Shown here in pieces: positions 26,714 through 35,661 of a stretch of 64,000 nt of DNA. The stretch's first letter is position 1. Every line of letters begins with the position of its first letter. The stretch comes from Paenibacillus sp. JJ-223 (GTDB lineage: Bacteria > Bacillota > Bacilli > Paenibacillales > Paenibacillaceae). The stretch covers positions 173,386 through 237,385 of the forward strand of contig NZ_CAKMMP010000014.1 of assembly GCF_927798175.1 (NCBI RefSeq), written 5' to 3'. Both the position numbers and the translations under genes were made by a program. Under the pieces are notes generated by a model, which did not search any database, was not told the DNA's origin, and saw nothing but the letters and a program-made list of their open reading frames with translations.

Positions 26714-28549
26714 CTAGGCATCCCCCTGCTCATATCGTGGAATTATGCATTGAATCACTGTCCCGTGGCCTGGAGCTGAACAGATGAATATGCCGTATCC
26801 TGCCCCATATCGGATTCGTATCCGATCCGCCACACTTCGTAAACCCAGCCCGCGGCGCTCGGCCATTGAAGACGGGGACTGCTCCCCTTCGTTTGCATGC
26901 GGATGTACCGGAGGGTCCTCTGCCATGTACTCGAATCTCCCCAATATTTCCTGGGGAATGCCAAGTCCGTTATCCTCCACCCGCAGTACCAGATTATGGC
27001 GATCCTCGAATGCACGGATCCGAAGCACTCCCTTGTACTCAATGCCCTCGAAGCCATGCTGGACGCTATTTTCTACTAATGGCTGCAACGTCAGTTTAAG
27101 TACGAAGGATGTGTACAAATGAGCAGGAATATCTATTTCGTACGTAAACAAATCACTGAATCTGTATTGTTGTATTTCAAGATAACTCTGGAGATGCCTT
27201 ACTTCCTCGCCCAGTGCTATTTCCTCCTGATCTTGAATGCTGATCCGAAGAATATTGCCGAGACGGTTCACCATTTCGCTGACTTTCCGTCCTTCTCCAC
27301 GCATGGCCAGCCCGTTGATCGACTCCAATGTATTGAACAGGAAGTGCGGTTTGATCTGAGCCTGCAGCACACGCAGTTCAGCCTTGGCCTTCTGCTGCTG
27401 CTCTGCCCGCACACGACGAAACAAGCTTCCGATCCGGTCCAGCAGTTCATTAAATCCATGGGCTAGAAGCTGCATCTCATCGAACCCTGTTCCCTTCACC
27501 CGTGCGCTAAAGTCACCATCCTCCACTCGCCGCATGAAGCGGACTAATACCGCAATATTGCCGGTAATACGGTTCATGAAAAACAAATTGAAGACCATTG
27601 CCGCAAGAAGGCAAACCAGAATGATAATGACCGACCAGCCTGCAAACACATTCGTTTCAGCCGACAGCGCTTCCCATGAAGTTACGCTGATTAAACTCCA
27701 GCCGTAGTTTTTCAGATGATACTGGGACAGGATGCTCTCCGTGCCGTCAAATACCGTCCGAATGCTGCTGAAGCCGGGCCCGTAACTGACTGTGTTGACA
27801 CCGAGGTTCTCCATCTTCTCCCCGCTGTACCGGCCGGTAGGGTCATAGACGATCAAACCTTCTTCATTTATTAATAGAAAGGATGTATTTTGTGCGGAAT
27901 CGTTAATCTGCAGATGTCGGAAGATCCGATCGATCTCTCCCTTTTTGATCTGAACAACAAGAATCCCGATATTTTGAAAATAACTGAGCTCCTTCACCAG
28001 CCTGATCTGCGTAAAGACAGGATCGACGCCGGTAAGTTCGGGATACTCCAGTGGTGCAAGCCATTTGGGCACACCGTTAAGCTGCTGGATTTCCTGGAAT
28101 AAGGGATGAACCTTGAACTGCTGAAATGAAAGCGCTTCAAAATTTTCCTTGGTGAATATGGAGACGATCTGATTGTTCTGGGATGAACGCAAATCATACA
28201 AGAAAGCATAGCTGATAAACGGATAGTTATATAGAAGGGAACGAAAATTGCGCTGGCTGGCATTAAGCGACAACTGGTTACCGGTTCCGAGATCCTGTTT
28301 GGTCGGGTCCTTGGCGTTAAGTGCCATTTGAAATACCGACGTGGCGATTCCGTTATCGGTGACATTGTTAATTTGCTGAAAAACGTTCTCGATATTGTAG
28401 CTGATGGCCTGAAGGGCGTATTCGGCCTGCTGGTTGTATTTTTTCTCAATCGTATGTGAGGTGACCAGAAACATCCCGATCCCCAGTCCGCACATCGGTA
28501 CAATGATCAGCAGCAGAAAGGCCATGGCCAGCTTCATGCGCAAGTTCAT
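26714..28549 (-). CDS. YesM-like sensor histidine kinase
   Basis: Membrane sensor kinase of the LytS/YesM class, 611 residues. There is an N-terminal membrane segment (about 7-28), an extracellular Cache-like region of roughly 260 residues, a second membrane segment (about 295-318), a HAMP domain, and a kinase core with the phosphorylated His in QIKPHFLFNTLESI followed by a HATPase domain (LQPLVENSVQHG, VEDNGLGIP, GLGLRSV). ATG 28549 is preferred over one five codons upstream because GGGGAG precedes it. It lies between the permease and regulator genes; the ligand may be the transported sugar or the loaded binding protein. Confidence 0.93.
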   Translation of the reverse strand: MNLRMKLAMAFLLLIIVPMCGLGIGMFLVTSHTIEKKYNQQAEYALQAISYNIENVFQQINNVTDNGIATSVFQMALNAKDPTKQDLGTGNQLSLNASQRNFRSLLYNYPFISYAFLYDLRSSQNNQIVSIFTKENFEALSFQQFKVHPLFQEIQQLNGVPKWLAPLEYPELTGVDPVFTQIRLVKELSYFQNIGILVVQIKKGEIDRIFRHLQINDSAQNTSFLLINEEGLIVYDPTGRYSGEKMENLGVNTVSYGPGFSSIRTVFDGTESILSQYHLKNYGWSLISVTSWEALSAETNVFAGWSVIIILVCLLAAMVFNLFFMNRITGNIAVLVRFMRRVEDGDFSARVKGTGFDEMQLLAHGFNELLDRIGSLFRRVRAEQQQKAKAELRVLQAQIKPHFLFNTLESINGLAMRGEGRKVSEMVNRLGNILRISIQDQEEIALGEEVRHLQSYLEIQQYRFSDLFTYEIDIPAHLYTSFVLKLTLQPLVENSVQHGFEGIEYKGVLRIRAFEDRHNLVLRVEDNGLGIPQEILGRFEYMAEDPPVHPHANEGEQSPSSMAERRGLGLRSVADRIRIRYGAGYGIFICSAPGHGTVIQCIIPRYEQGDA

Positions 28550-28579
28550 ATCCGTTCTCCCCATTCACCGCCTCGTCCA

Positions 28580-29413
28580 TCAACCTTTGACACTGCCGGC
28601 GGTCACACCTTCAATAATTTTCTCCTGCAGTATGGCGTAGATGACAATAACAGGCACAACGCTGTATACGATTCCTGCGGACATCTGGGCATAGTTCATC
28701 TGATACTGATCACGAAACTGGACCATGCCTACAGGCAGGGTGCGCAGCTTATCTGTAGATAGGAAATAGTTGGCGAGCAAAAATTCGTTCCAGTTGCCGA
28801 GGAAATTCACGATAAATACCGTAACGATGGCTGGAACCGTAAGAGGTATCACTATTTTAGCAAAGATTCCCGGGGCCCTCAAGCCATCCATCACCGCTGC
28901 TTCTTCAATCTCTCCAGGGAGGGATCTCATGAATGCAGCCAGTATGATGATCGTGAATGGAATCGCATTCGCTACATAAGGAACGATCAGAGCCAGATGC
29001 GTATCCAAAATGCCAAGCTTGCGGACGAGCAAATAAATGGGCAGCATCAGCGCATTATTCGGAATGAGCATGCCAGCCAGAACGAGACTGTACAGGAACA
29101 GGCTCCACTTGCGGTGTCTCATGCGGGTTACGGCAAAAGCAAACATGGCCCCCAGTATAATGGTACCTGCCGAGGACAGAACCGAAATGTACATGCTGTT
29201 CCAGAAATACGTACCGATCTTGGCGTTGACCCAGGCTTCCGCGTAATTGCTGAACACCCAGTGGGTCGGCAGACTGAACGGATGGAGTGCGATCTCATTG
29301 TTATCCTGTTTGAATGAAGAGAAGATGACAAATAAAAAGGGAAACAGAATGGCGATTAAATACAGCATCAACAGCACATGAGGAATGGTGCTCCGTATAC
29401 TCTTCACCATCAA
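28580..29413 (-). CDS. Carbohydrate ABC transporter permease (MalG type)
   Basis: Inner-membrane permease of the CUT1 family, 277 residues with six membrane segments. The EAA loop reads EEAAVMDGLRAPGIFAKIVIP, the site that contacts the ATPase. Its ATG overlaps the stop of the upstream permease by four bases. No ATPase gene is present in the operon, which is usual for CUT1 systems in Firmicutes that share an MsmX-type ATPase. Confidence 0.93.
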   Translation of the reverse strand: MMVKSIRSTIPHVLLMLYLIAILFPFLFVIFSSFKQDNNEIALHPFSLPTHWVFSNYAEAWVNAKIGTYFWNSMYISVLSSAGTIILGAMFAFAVTRMRHRKWSLFLYSLVLAGMLIPNNALMLPIYLLVRKLGILDTHLALIVPYVANAIPFTIIILAAFMRSLPGEIEEAAVMDGLRAPGIFAKIVIPLTVPAIVTVFIVNFLGNWNEFLLANYFLSTDKLRTLPVGMVQFRDQYQMNYAQMSAGIVYSVVPVIVIYAILQEKIIEGVTAGSVKG

Positions 29414-30294
29414 TACTCCACCCTTTCGTTGTGCCTCGCTACCAACAGCTGATATACAGCCGTAAGCACAAGTGTCAGCGCAAAGATCAGGACCGCGACG
29501 GTATTGCCGTAGCCGTATTTAAAATTGGTGACCGCGTATTTGATCATATACGTGGCGAGCACCTCGGTGGACCCGGCGGGACCGCCTTTGGTCATGACAA
29601 GCACAATATCTGCCGCCTTCATCGCTCCGGCAATGGACAGCATGATGACGACCGAAATAATGGGCCTGATCAAGGGCAGCGTGATTCGGGTGGCCCGCTG
29701 TACGGCCGTTGCACCATCGATGGCTGCAGCTTCCTCCAGGTCACGGGGAATGGCCAGAATAGCCGCCAGCACCATAACGATGTAAAATCCGGTCCACTGC
29801 CAGGCATTGGTTACCAGAATGGACAGCATCGCAAAGCGATTATCGGAGAGCCAATACACCGGCGGAATGCCAAACGTATTCAGCAGTTGGTTCAACAACC
29901 CGATGTTGGGCTCATAGATAAATCCCCACAAAATGCCGATGACCGCCGTTGACATAATGGAAGGTAAAAAAACAGCCGTTTTGTATAACCCCTTGAATCG
30001 TTTGACGTTGGCAATAAGCAATGAGAATAATACAATCAACGGAACCTGGATCAATACGGAAAACCCGATAAAAAAGCCGTTGTTCCGCGTGGAAATCCAA
30101 AACCGCTCATCAGACAACGCCTTGGCGTAATTCGACAAACCCACAAAGCGTGGGTCTGTCGAAACGCCGTTCCAGCTGGTCAAGCTATAATACAGGGAGC
30201 TGCCGATCGGATACAGAAAAAACATTACAAACAGAATCAATGCCGGCAATACAAACAGCGCATAGATCAGCGGGCTGCGGAGTGAAGTATTCAT
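29410..30294 (-). CDS. Carbohydrate ABC transporter permease (MalF/UgpA type)
   Basis: Partner permease of the CUT1 transporter, 294 residues with six membrane segments and the EAA loop EEAAAIDGATAVQRATRITLP. It lies 51 bases after the binding-protein gene and overlaps the second permease by four bases, so both subunits are likely made in equal amounts. Confidence 0.93.
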   Translation of the reverse strand: MNTSLRSPLIYALFVLPALILFVMFFLYPIGSSLYYSLTSWNGVSTDPRFVGLSNYAKALSDERFWISTRNNGFFIGFSVLIQVPLIVLFSLLIANVKRFKGLYKTAVFLPSIMSTAVIGILWGFIYEPNIGLLNQLLNTFGIPPVYWLSDNRFAMLSILVTNAWQWTGFYIVMVLAAILAIPRDLEEAAAIDGATAVQRATRITLPLIRPIISVVIMLSIAGAMKAADIVLVMTKGGPAGSTEVLATYMIKYAVTNFKYGYGNTVAVLIFALTLVLTAVYQLLVARHNERVEY

Positions 30295-30345
30295 GTTCAG
30301 CCTCCTTCAGTAACTTCAGTTGCAGCGATGGTCCAGGTGTATCCG

Positions 30346-31710
30346 TTATTCCACGGATGCGTTCGCTTCCTCCTGAACTTGCTGCAGCTCCTCCGCCATC
30401 TTCTCCGGCGTGGTCTGCCCGCCGATCAGTTTTTGAATCTGCAGGTTGCTGATCTCGGTGGTTACATCCGCCTGAACCAGCGCGTCGAATGCCGGAAATG
30501 ACGTTTTGGATGCATTCAGGACAGCAACGATTTCTTTCATCAGTTCATCGGTAATACTGTCCGTCAATACCTTCTCATCCAGCTTCATGGCAGGCAGCAC
30601 CCCATCTTCCACAAGTCCGCGCACCTGCATGTCTTCATTGTAGAAGTTTTTGATAAACGCTTTTACCGCCTCCAGCTTCTGAGGATCTTCCGCTACGGCT
30701 GCCGAGAAACCATAGCCATTATTGACGTCACGCATGAGTGAGGTCTGATCGCCCACTCCGTTCTCTACTGGCGGCATATTGAAAAATCCTACCTTGCCGA
30801 TGAGCGATTCCCCGCTCTGTCCTTCCTTGAATACGGATGATTTCCATGTTCCGTCATACATCAGTATCGCTTCGCCACTTGTGAATTGAGTCGTGTACTC
30901 TGCGTATTCGAAGCCGAGCTCGCCTTTTTTGAAATAACCCTTATCGACCCATTCCTTATGCTTCGCAAAGCCTTGAACCACGCCCGGGTCGGTCCACTTG
31001 GCTTCACCTGTTGCAAACTTCGCGGTAATCTCGGGCCCGGCGTAACGGGACCACAGATGGTTCGTTAACATCAGCGGGACCCAGCCCGCCTTGGAAGCAG
31101 ATGCAAGCGGTACTTTGCCATCCGCTTTGATCTCGGCCAGCATGTTTTCCAGTTCAGCCATGGTGGTCGGTGCTTGCCAGCCCTTTTGTGCAAAATATTC
31201 TTTGTTGTAGAAAAAGCCTTCTCCCGAACCCCCGATCGGCAGTCCGTATACTTTGCCTTCATACGTGAACGGTTCAAGGGATGTAAACTGATCCTGGATG
31301 CCCAGCTCTTGCAAAATCGGCGTGAGATCCAGCAGCATGCCTTCCTTGGCATACACCTTCGAATCCGGACTGCCGAACAGTTCGAATATATCCGGCGGAT
31401 TGCCGGCAGCCATCTCTCCGCGAAGCTTTTCCTTCCGGTTCACATCGGATTCGACCCCGTCCAGCGTAAAGGTCAGATTAGGCACCTCGCTCTCCACCTT
31501 GTCGACGACGTCCTGCAGAATGGCCAGCCGTTTCTGTTTATCCGCCCCTACTTGGGTGTGACGCAGCAGCATTTCCACCGGTTCCTTGCTCGTTTCCGGG
31601 GCCGAACCTGAGGCTCCCTGCGGATTTTCGTTCCCTGAGCCCGCACATGCAGCCAGCGTCCAGGAAGTGACAAGCAGCAGTGAGAGCAGCATGATCATTC
31701 TTTTTTTCAT
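30346..31710 (-). CDS. Extracellular sugar-binding lipoprotein
   Basis: Solute-binding protein of the CUT1 class (family 1), 454 residues. The signal peptide ends in lipobox LAAC (about residues 19-22). Typical stretches are GNPPDIFELFGSPD and, near the middle, ILMYDGTWKSSVF. It is the first gene of the sugar operon. A possible promoter on the minus strand is TTACGA (31781-31786), 17 bases, TATAAT (31758-31763). No clear catabolite-control site was seen. The substrate is inferred to be an amino-sugar oligosaccharide only from the hexosaminidase in the operon. Confidence 0.92.
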   Translation of the reverse strand: MKKRMIMLLSLLLVTSWTLAACAGSGNENPQGASGSAPETSKEPVEMLLRHTQVGADKQKRLAILQDVVDKVESEVPNLTFTLDGVESDVNRKEKLRGEMAAGNPPDIFELFGSPDSKVYAKEGMLLDLTPILQELGIQDQFTSLEPFTYEGKVYGLPIGGSGEGFFYNKEYFAQKGWQAPTTMAELENMLAEIKADGKVPLASASKAGWVPLMLTNHLWSRYAGPEITAKFATGEAKWTDPGVVQGFAKHKEWVDKGYFKKGELGFEYAEYTTQFTSGEAILMYDGTWKSSVFKEGQSGESLIGKVGFFNMPPVENGVGDQTSLMRDVNNGYGFSAAVAEDPQKLEAVKAFIKNFYNEDMQVRGLVEDGVLPAMKLDEKVLTDSITDELMKEIVAVLNASKTSFPAFDALVQADVTTEISNLQIQKLIGGQTTPEKMAEELQQVQEEANASVE

Positions 31711-31869
31711 CGTCGTTGACCCTCCTCGGCATTTTGCGCTTTTGGTTTTACACTCTGATTATAAAAAGCCGGAGCTTCCATCGTAAGGATGACAATTCAT
31801 CAATGAGGGGATAAAATCCTTCACTGAACAAGCCTCTTCGTGTTCCTCCTGTAAAATGCAACAAAAAAA

Positions 31870-31899
31870 CAGTCTCGGCGACATCGGTCGCAAAGACTG
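31870..31899 (-). terminator. Terminator of pflBA
   Basis: CAGTCT pairs with AGACTG, with inner GCGAC/GTCGC pairing. On the minus strand it is followed by TTTTTTTGTTG. It lies about 60 bases after the pflA stop. Confidence 0.88.
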
Positions 31900-31957
31900 C
31901 CTGAATAGCGGATCCATATATACGTTTGTTGATTTCTAGCAGACCCATGGATCTGGA

Positions 31958-32710
31958 TCATTTCGCCCCAGCAAGTGTGCCAGCCGTTTCCTTCCGGCCC
32001 TGTTCAATCAGGCGATACGCCCGTTCCACCTCTTCTTCGGTTGGAGAAGGCACGCCATCGAGCGGGTACACCTTACCCAGCGCCTGCCATTTGTAGATGC
32101 CCATCTGGTGATAGGGCAAAATCTCAAACTTCTCTACCCCGTTCAACGTGCCGATATATCGGCCCAGATTAAGCAAATCCTGCTCATCATTATGAATGCC
32201 GGGCACGTATACGTGGCGAATCCACATTTTCCGATCATGATCGGATAACCAGCGGGCCATACGAAGCGTTCTCTCATTGGATTTCCCGGTAAGCTGGATA
32301 TGCTTTTCATCATCGATATGCTTCAGGTCCAGCATGACCAGATCGGTATGGTCCAACAAGTCAAGAATGCGATCCGGTTCATTGTAGCCGTTGCTGTCTA
32401 AGGTAGTATGCAGTCCCCAACGCCGCTTCACTTCTTTGAAAACTTGGGCCACAAAATGAGCCTGCAGCGTCGGTTCACCTCCCGACACCGTAAGTCCGCC
32501 ACCGGAACTGCGATAATAGGTCAAGTAGGGCTCGATTTCCGCAAGAACTTCTTCCACGCTCATATCCCGGCCTCCATCAAGCGCCCATGTATCCGGGTTG
32601 TGGCAATACTGGCATTTCAGATGACATCCTTGCATAAATAGCACGAAGCGGATGCCTGGGCCGTCAACCGTCCCGAAAGTTTCGAGTGAGTGAATATGTC
32701 CGTTAACCAT
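31958..32710 (-). CDS. pflA: Pyruvate formate-lyase activating enzyme
   Basis: Radical SAM enzyme that installs the glycyl radical on PflB. The 250 residues include the cluster motif CHLKCQYC near residue 29-36, the GGE-type SAM motif (TVSGGEPTLQ) and conserved VMLDLKHID. It lies 56 bases after pflB on the same strand, before a terminator, so it is the second gene of the Fnr-controlled pflBA operon. Confidence 0.96.
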   Translation of the reverse strand: MVNGHIHSLETFGTVDGPGIRFVLFMQGCHLKCQYCHNPDTWALDGGRDMSVEEVLAEIEPYLTYYRSSGGGLTVSGGEPTLQAHFVAQVFKEVKRRWGLHTTLDSNGYNEPDRILDLLDHTDLVMLDLKHIDDEKHIQLTGKSNERTLRMARWLSDHDRKMWIRHVYVPGIHNDEQDLLNLGRYIGTLNGVEKFEILPYHQMGIYKWQALGKVYPLDGVPSPTEEEVERAYRLIEQGRKETAGTLAGAK

Positions 32711-32766
32711 GCTGCCTCTTCCTTTCTTTTCCGCATCCGCTGTGCGTTTATGTTGTTTCTTCTCTA

Positions 32767-35025
32767 TTACATCGAACCGTGGAACGTACGGTTAATGACG
32801 TCGAGCTGTTGTTCGCGAGTCAGCTTGATGAAGTTGACGGCATAACCCGATACCCGAACGGTCAGCTGCGGATAGTTTTCCGGATGCTCCATCGCATCGA
32901 TCAGCTGTTGACGGTCAAACACGTTGACGTTCAGATGATGAGCGCCTTGGCCAAAATATCCGTCCATCATGGCGACAAGGTTGGATTTGCGGATATCGCC
33001 CTCTTTACCCAGTGCTTTAGGCACGATGGAGAATGTGTTGGAGATACCATCAAGGCTGTGCTCGTAAGGCAATTTGGCTACGGAGCCAAGGGAAGCAAGG
33101 GCGCCTTTTTTGTCGCGTCCGTGCATAGGGTTGGCTCCCGGAGCAAACGGTTCGCCCGCTTTGCGTCCATCCGGCGTTGTGCCTGTTTTCTTGCCATATA
33201 CCACGTTCGACGTAATGGTCAGCACGGATTGGGTAGGCAGTGCGTTGCGATAAGCTTTGTGTTTCCGGATCATGCCCATGAAGGACTCGACCAGTTCAAC
33301 CGCAATGCTGTCTACACGATCATCGTTGTTGCCGTAGCAAGGGAATTCGCCTTCGATTTCGAAGTCGACCGCGATGCCTTGCTCGTTGCGGATCGGTTTG
33401 ACTTTGGCGTATTTGATCGCGCTCAGGGAATCGGCGGCTACCGACAATCCGGCGATGCCGCAAGCCATCGTACGCAGGATGTCACGGTCGTGCAATGCCA
33501 TCTCGATGCGTTCATAGCTGTATTTGTCGTGCATGTAGTGAATGACGTTCAGCGTGTTCATGTACAGTTTGGCCAGCCATTCCATCATCGGTTTGAAGCG
33601 TTTCAGCACTTCGTTGTAATCGAGCACCTCGCTGGTGATCGCCGGATATTCCGGTCCGACCTGCGCGCCCGATTTTTCGTCGCGTCCACCGTTGATCGCA
33701 TACAGCAGCGCTTTGGCCAGGTTGGCGCGGGCGCCGAAGAACTGCATTTGTTTGCCGATCTTCATCGCGGATACGCAGCAGGCAATGCCGTAATCGTCGC
33801 CATAGATCGGACGCATCAAATCGTCGTTTTCATATTGGATCGAGCTCGTTTCGATCGAAACTTTGGTGCAATATTCCTTGAACGCTTCCGGCAGCTTCAC
33901 GGACCAGAGAACCGTCAAATTCGGTTCTGGTGCAGGGCCCAAATTATAGAGCGTGTGCAGGAAACGGAAGCTGTTTTTGGTTACGCGGGTTTCGCCGTTA
34001 ACGGACATTCCGCCGATGGATTCGGTAACCCAGGTCGGGTCGCCGCTGAACAACTCGTTGTAATCCGGCGTGCGCAGAAATTTCACGATGCGCAGTTTCA
34101 TGACGAAATGGTCGACCAGCTCTTGCGCCTGTTCTTCGGTCAGCACGCCTTCCTGCAGGTCGCGCTCGATGTAAATGTCCAGGAAAGAGGATACCCGTCC
34201 GAGAGACATTGCCGCACCGTTTTGTTCCTTGATGGCAGCCAGGTAGCCGAAGTACAACCATTGGAAAGCTTCTTTGGCGTTGGTGGCCGGCAAGGAGATA
34301 TCGAAGCCGTGCATTTCGCCCAACTGCTTCAGTTCTTGCAGCGCACGAATCTGTTCGGAGATCTCTTCGCGCAGACGAATGACATCTTCGTCCATGGCGT
34401 CCACTTCCAGCGAATTCAGCTGTGATTTTTTGTCCCGGATCAGGAAGTCTACACCGTACAAGGCCACTCGACGATAGTCGCCGATGATGCGGCCGCGGCC
34501 GTATGCATCCGGAAGACCGGTAATGATCCCCGCTTTGCGCGCTGCGCGCATTTCGGATGTATAGGCATCGAACACGCCTTGGTTATGCGTTTTGCGAATG
34601 TTCGTGAATATGTCAATGACTTCTTGAGGCATCTCGAAACCGTAAGCCTGACATGCATCAATCATCATGCGAATGCCGCCGAACGGCTGAATGGAACGTT
34701 TGAACGGAGCATCGGTCTGAACGCCAACGATCTGTTCTTTCTCTTTATCCAGATAACCCGGCTGATGGGACACGATCGTGGAAGGCGTATTCACGTCCAC
34801 GTCCAGGACACCGCCGTTCTCGCGTTCCTTTTTCGTCAAATCGGAAACGATCTCCCACAGGTCCTTCGTATTTTGGGTTGCGCCTGCAAGGAACTCTTCG
34901 TCCCCGTAATACGGCGTCAGGTTGCGCACCAGAAAATCGTTTACGTCTACGGATCTGTTCCAAGTACCTTTGACAAAGTTTCTCCAGCCTGTTTGCACTT
35001 TGACATCTTTTTCAATCACCGACAT
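32767..35025 (-). CDS. pflB: Formate C-acetyltransferase (pyruvate formate-lyase)
   Basis: Non-oxidative cleavage of pyruvate with CoA to acetyl-CoA and formate in anaerobic growth. The 752 residues contain the catalytic adjacent cysteines in IACCVSAM and the C-terminal glycyl-radical motif RVSGYAVNF. ATG 35025 has GGAGGG about seven bases upstream; an in-frame extension of 20 codons lacks a ribosome site. The 5' region has an Fnr operator placed at -41.5 and a second Fnr/Rex-like palindrome downstream. With adhE and fnr nearby it forms the window's mixed-acid fermentation module. Confidence 0.97.
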   Translation of the reverse strand: MSVIEKDVKVQTGWRNFVKGTWNRSVDVNDFLVRNLTPYYGDEEFLAGATQNTKDLWEIVSDLTKKERENGGVLDVDVNTPSTIVSHQPGYLDKEKEQIVGVQTDAPFKRSIQPFGGIRMMIDACQAYGFEMPQEVIDIFTNIRKTHNQGVFDAYTSEMRAARKAGIITGLPDAYGRGRIIGDYRRVALYGVDFLIRDKKSQLNSLEVDAMDEDVIRLREEISEQIRALQELKQLGEMHGFDISLPATNAKEAFQWLYFGYLAAIKEQNGAAMSLGRVSSFLDIYIERDLQEGVLTEEQAQELVDHFVMKLRIVKFLRTPDYNELFSGDPTWVTESIGGMSVNGETRVTKNSFRFLHTLYNLGPAPEPNLTVLWSVKLPEAFKEYCTKVSIETSSIQYENDDLMRPIYGDDYGIACCVSAMKIGKQMQFFGARANLAKALLYAINGGRDEKSGAQVGPEYPAITSEVLDYNEVLKRFKPMMEWLAKLYMNTLNVIHYMHDKYSYERIEMALHDRDILRTMACGIAGLSVAADSLSAIKYAKVKPIRNEQGIAVDFEIEGEFPCYGNNDDRVDSIAVELVESFMGMIRKHKAYRNALPTQSVLTITSNVVYGKKTGTTPDGRKAGEPFAPGANPMHGRDKKGALASLGSVAKLPYEHSLDGISNTFSIVPKALGKEGDIRKSNLVAMMDGYFGQGAHHLNVNVFDRQQLIDAMEHPENYPQLTVRVSGYAVNFIKLTREQQLDVINRTFHGSM

Positions 35026-35108
35026 CGTTAATCCCTCCGTAATTTGGATTTCCGGACACGGGACAGGTTGTCTCGCACGTCGCATCCGTGTCCAGAACCG
35101 CGATATAA

Positions 35109-35124
35109 TGTGAAGATTTTCACA
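35109..35124 (-). promoter_or_regulatory. Fnr/Rex-type palindrome in the pflB leader
   Basis: TGTGA-N6-TCACA, perfect, about 85 bases before pflB. With flanking bases it reads ATGTGAA-N4-TTCACAT, also close to the Rex consensus TTGTGAA-N4-TTCACAA. It would lie near +63 to +78 of the inferred transcript, a position fitting a repressor (Rex) better than an activator. Confidence 0.65.
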
Positions 35125-35193
35125 TATGCCGGATCGATACTCTCTCTTATAGGAACCCGGAACCGCGGAATTGATTGTTTTCTTTCTGTTTTC

Positions 35194-35236
35194 ATTATAC
35201 GTTTACGTTGTTTCACACTCTGTGATTTTTATCACA
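35194..35236 (-). promoter_or_regulatory. Fnr-dependent promoter of pflBA
   Basis: The minus strand has TATAAT at 35194-35199 and a perfect Fnr palindrome TGTGA-N6-TCACA at 35221-35236. With a start seven bases after the -10 (about 35187), the palindrome is centred at -41.5, the classical class II activator position. There is no consensus -35, as expected for an Fnr-dependent promoter. Confidence 0.85.
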
Positions 35237-35298
35237 AAGTCAGTGAGCTTCTTCACTCCACCATTGCTGAATCATAGTGAATTACATTAATTCACATT

Positions 35299-35332
35299 AG
35301 CCACTGCGAGAGTAGAACAACTTCCGATCGCA
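35299..35332 (-). repeat. Short fragment of the intergenic repeat
   Basis: GCCACTGCGAG followed by CTTCCGATCGC, in the same order and near-same spacing as in the copies at 20669 and 41860 (CCACTACGAG ... CTTCCGATCGC). Only about 35 bp survive. It sits 29 bp before a longer divergent copy. Confidence 0.6.
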
Positions 35333-35360
35333 ATCCACTCCATATCTCCCGATTGAATTT

Positions 35361-35550
35361 TATCAACTGAACAAAGAACATTTACACTTGCCCACTCCGA
35401 TAACAGAACTACCTTCCGATCACTGTTATCCCCCGAGTTTTTTTGATCCATTTTTCAAAGGATACACTCCCGGGATAAAGGCGAACGCTTCGCTTCTTCA
35501 GGTTATTTCTGTCCCTCCGTTTTCATGTAAATTGTTGAATTCAACAGATA
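35361..35550 (-). repeat. Divergent copy of the intergenic repeat
   Basis: 190 bp with the family core: CTTCCGATCACTGTTATCCC, a central stem (35426-35438 with 35466-35478), then AAAGGCGAACGCTTCGCTTCT. The distal part of the stem has changed to GAGT/ACTC on opposite arms where other copies have AGATTTT/AAAATC, so pairing is kept; two central CC/CC mismatches interrupt it. The ends differ from other copies: weak outer inverted repeats around TATC/GATA and ATTTACA/TGTAAAT. It lies between the pflB promoter region and the adhE 3' end. The rest of 35237-35661 shows no gene. Confidence 0.75.
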
Positions 35551-35586
35551 CCGCAAGGGTTCCGTTGAACAGAAAGACGGCAATCG

Positions 35587-35609
35587 GGGCTCCCCATTTC
35601 GGGGAACCC
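35587..35609 (-). terminator. Possible terminator of adhE
   Basis: GGGCTCCCC pairs with GGGGAACCC (one mismatch) around a five-base loop, 52 bases after the adhE stop. No T-run follows on the minus strand, so termination is uncertain. Confidence 0.4.
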
Positions 35610-35661
35610 TGATCCTATTGCCTTAACCTCAAACGAATGGTTTGCTATGCTGCACTATTGT

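Noticed and set aside
32779..34425. 548-codon open frame on the plus strand opposite pflB
   Set aside because: It is antisense to a certain gene with full catalytic motifs, has no ribosome site, and its composition is that of a codon-phase shadow. Similar long antisense frames opposite metG (18001-19218) and adhE (35746-36939) were dropped for the same reason.
35276..35297. TGAATT-N5-AATTCA palindrome as a further Fnr site
   Set aside because: It lacks the TGTGA half-site on one side and has the wrong spacing; probably an AT-rich inverted repeat of chance.
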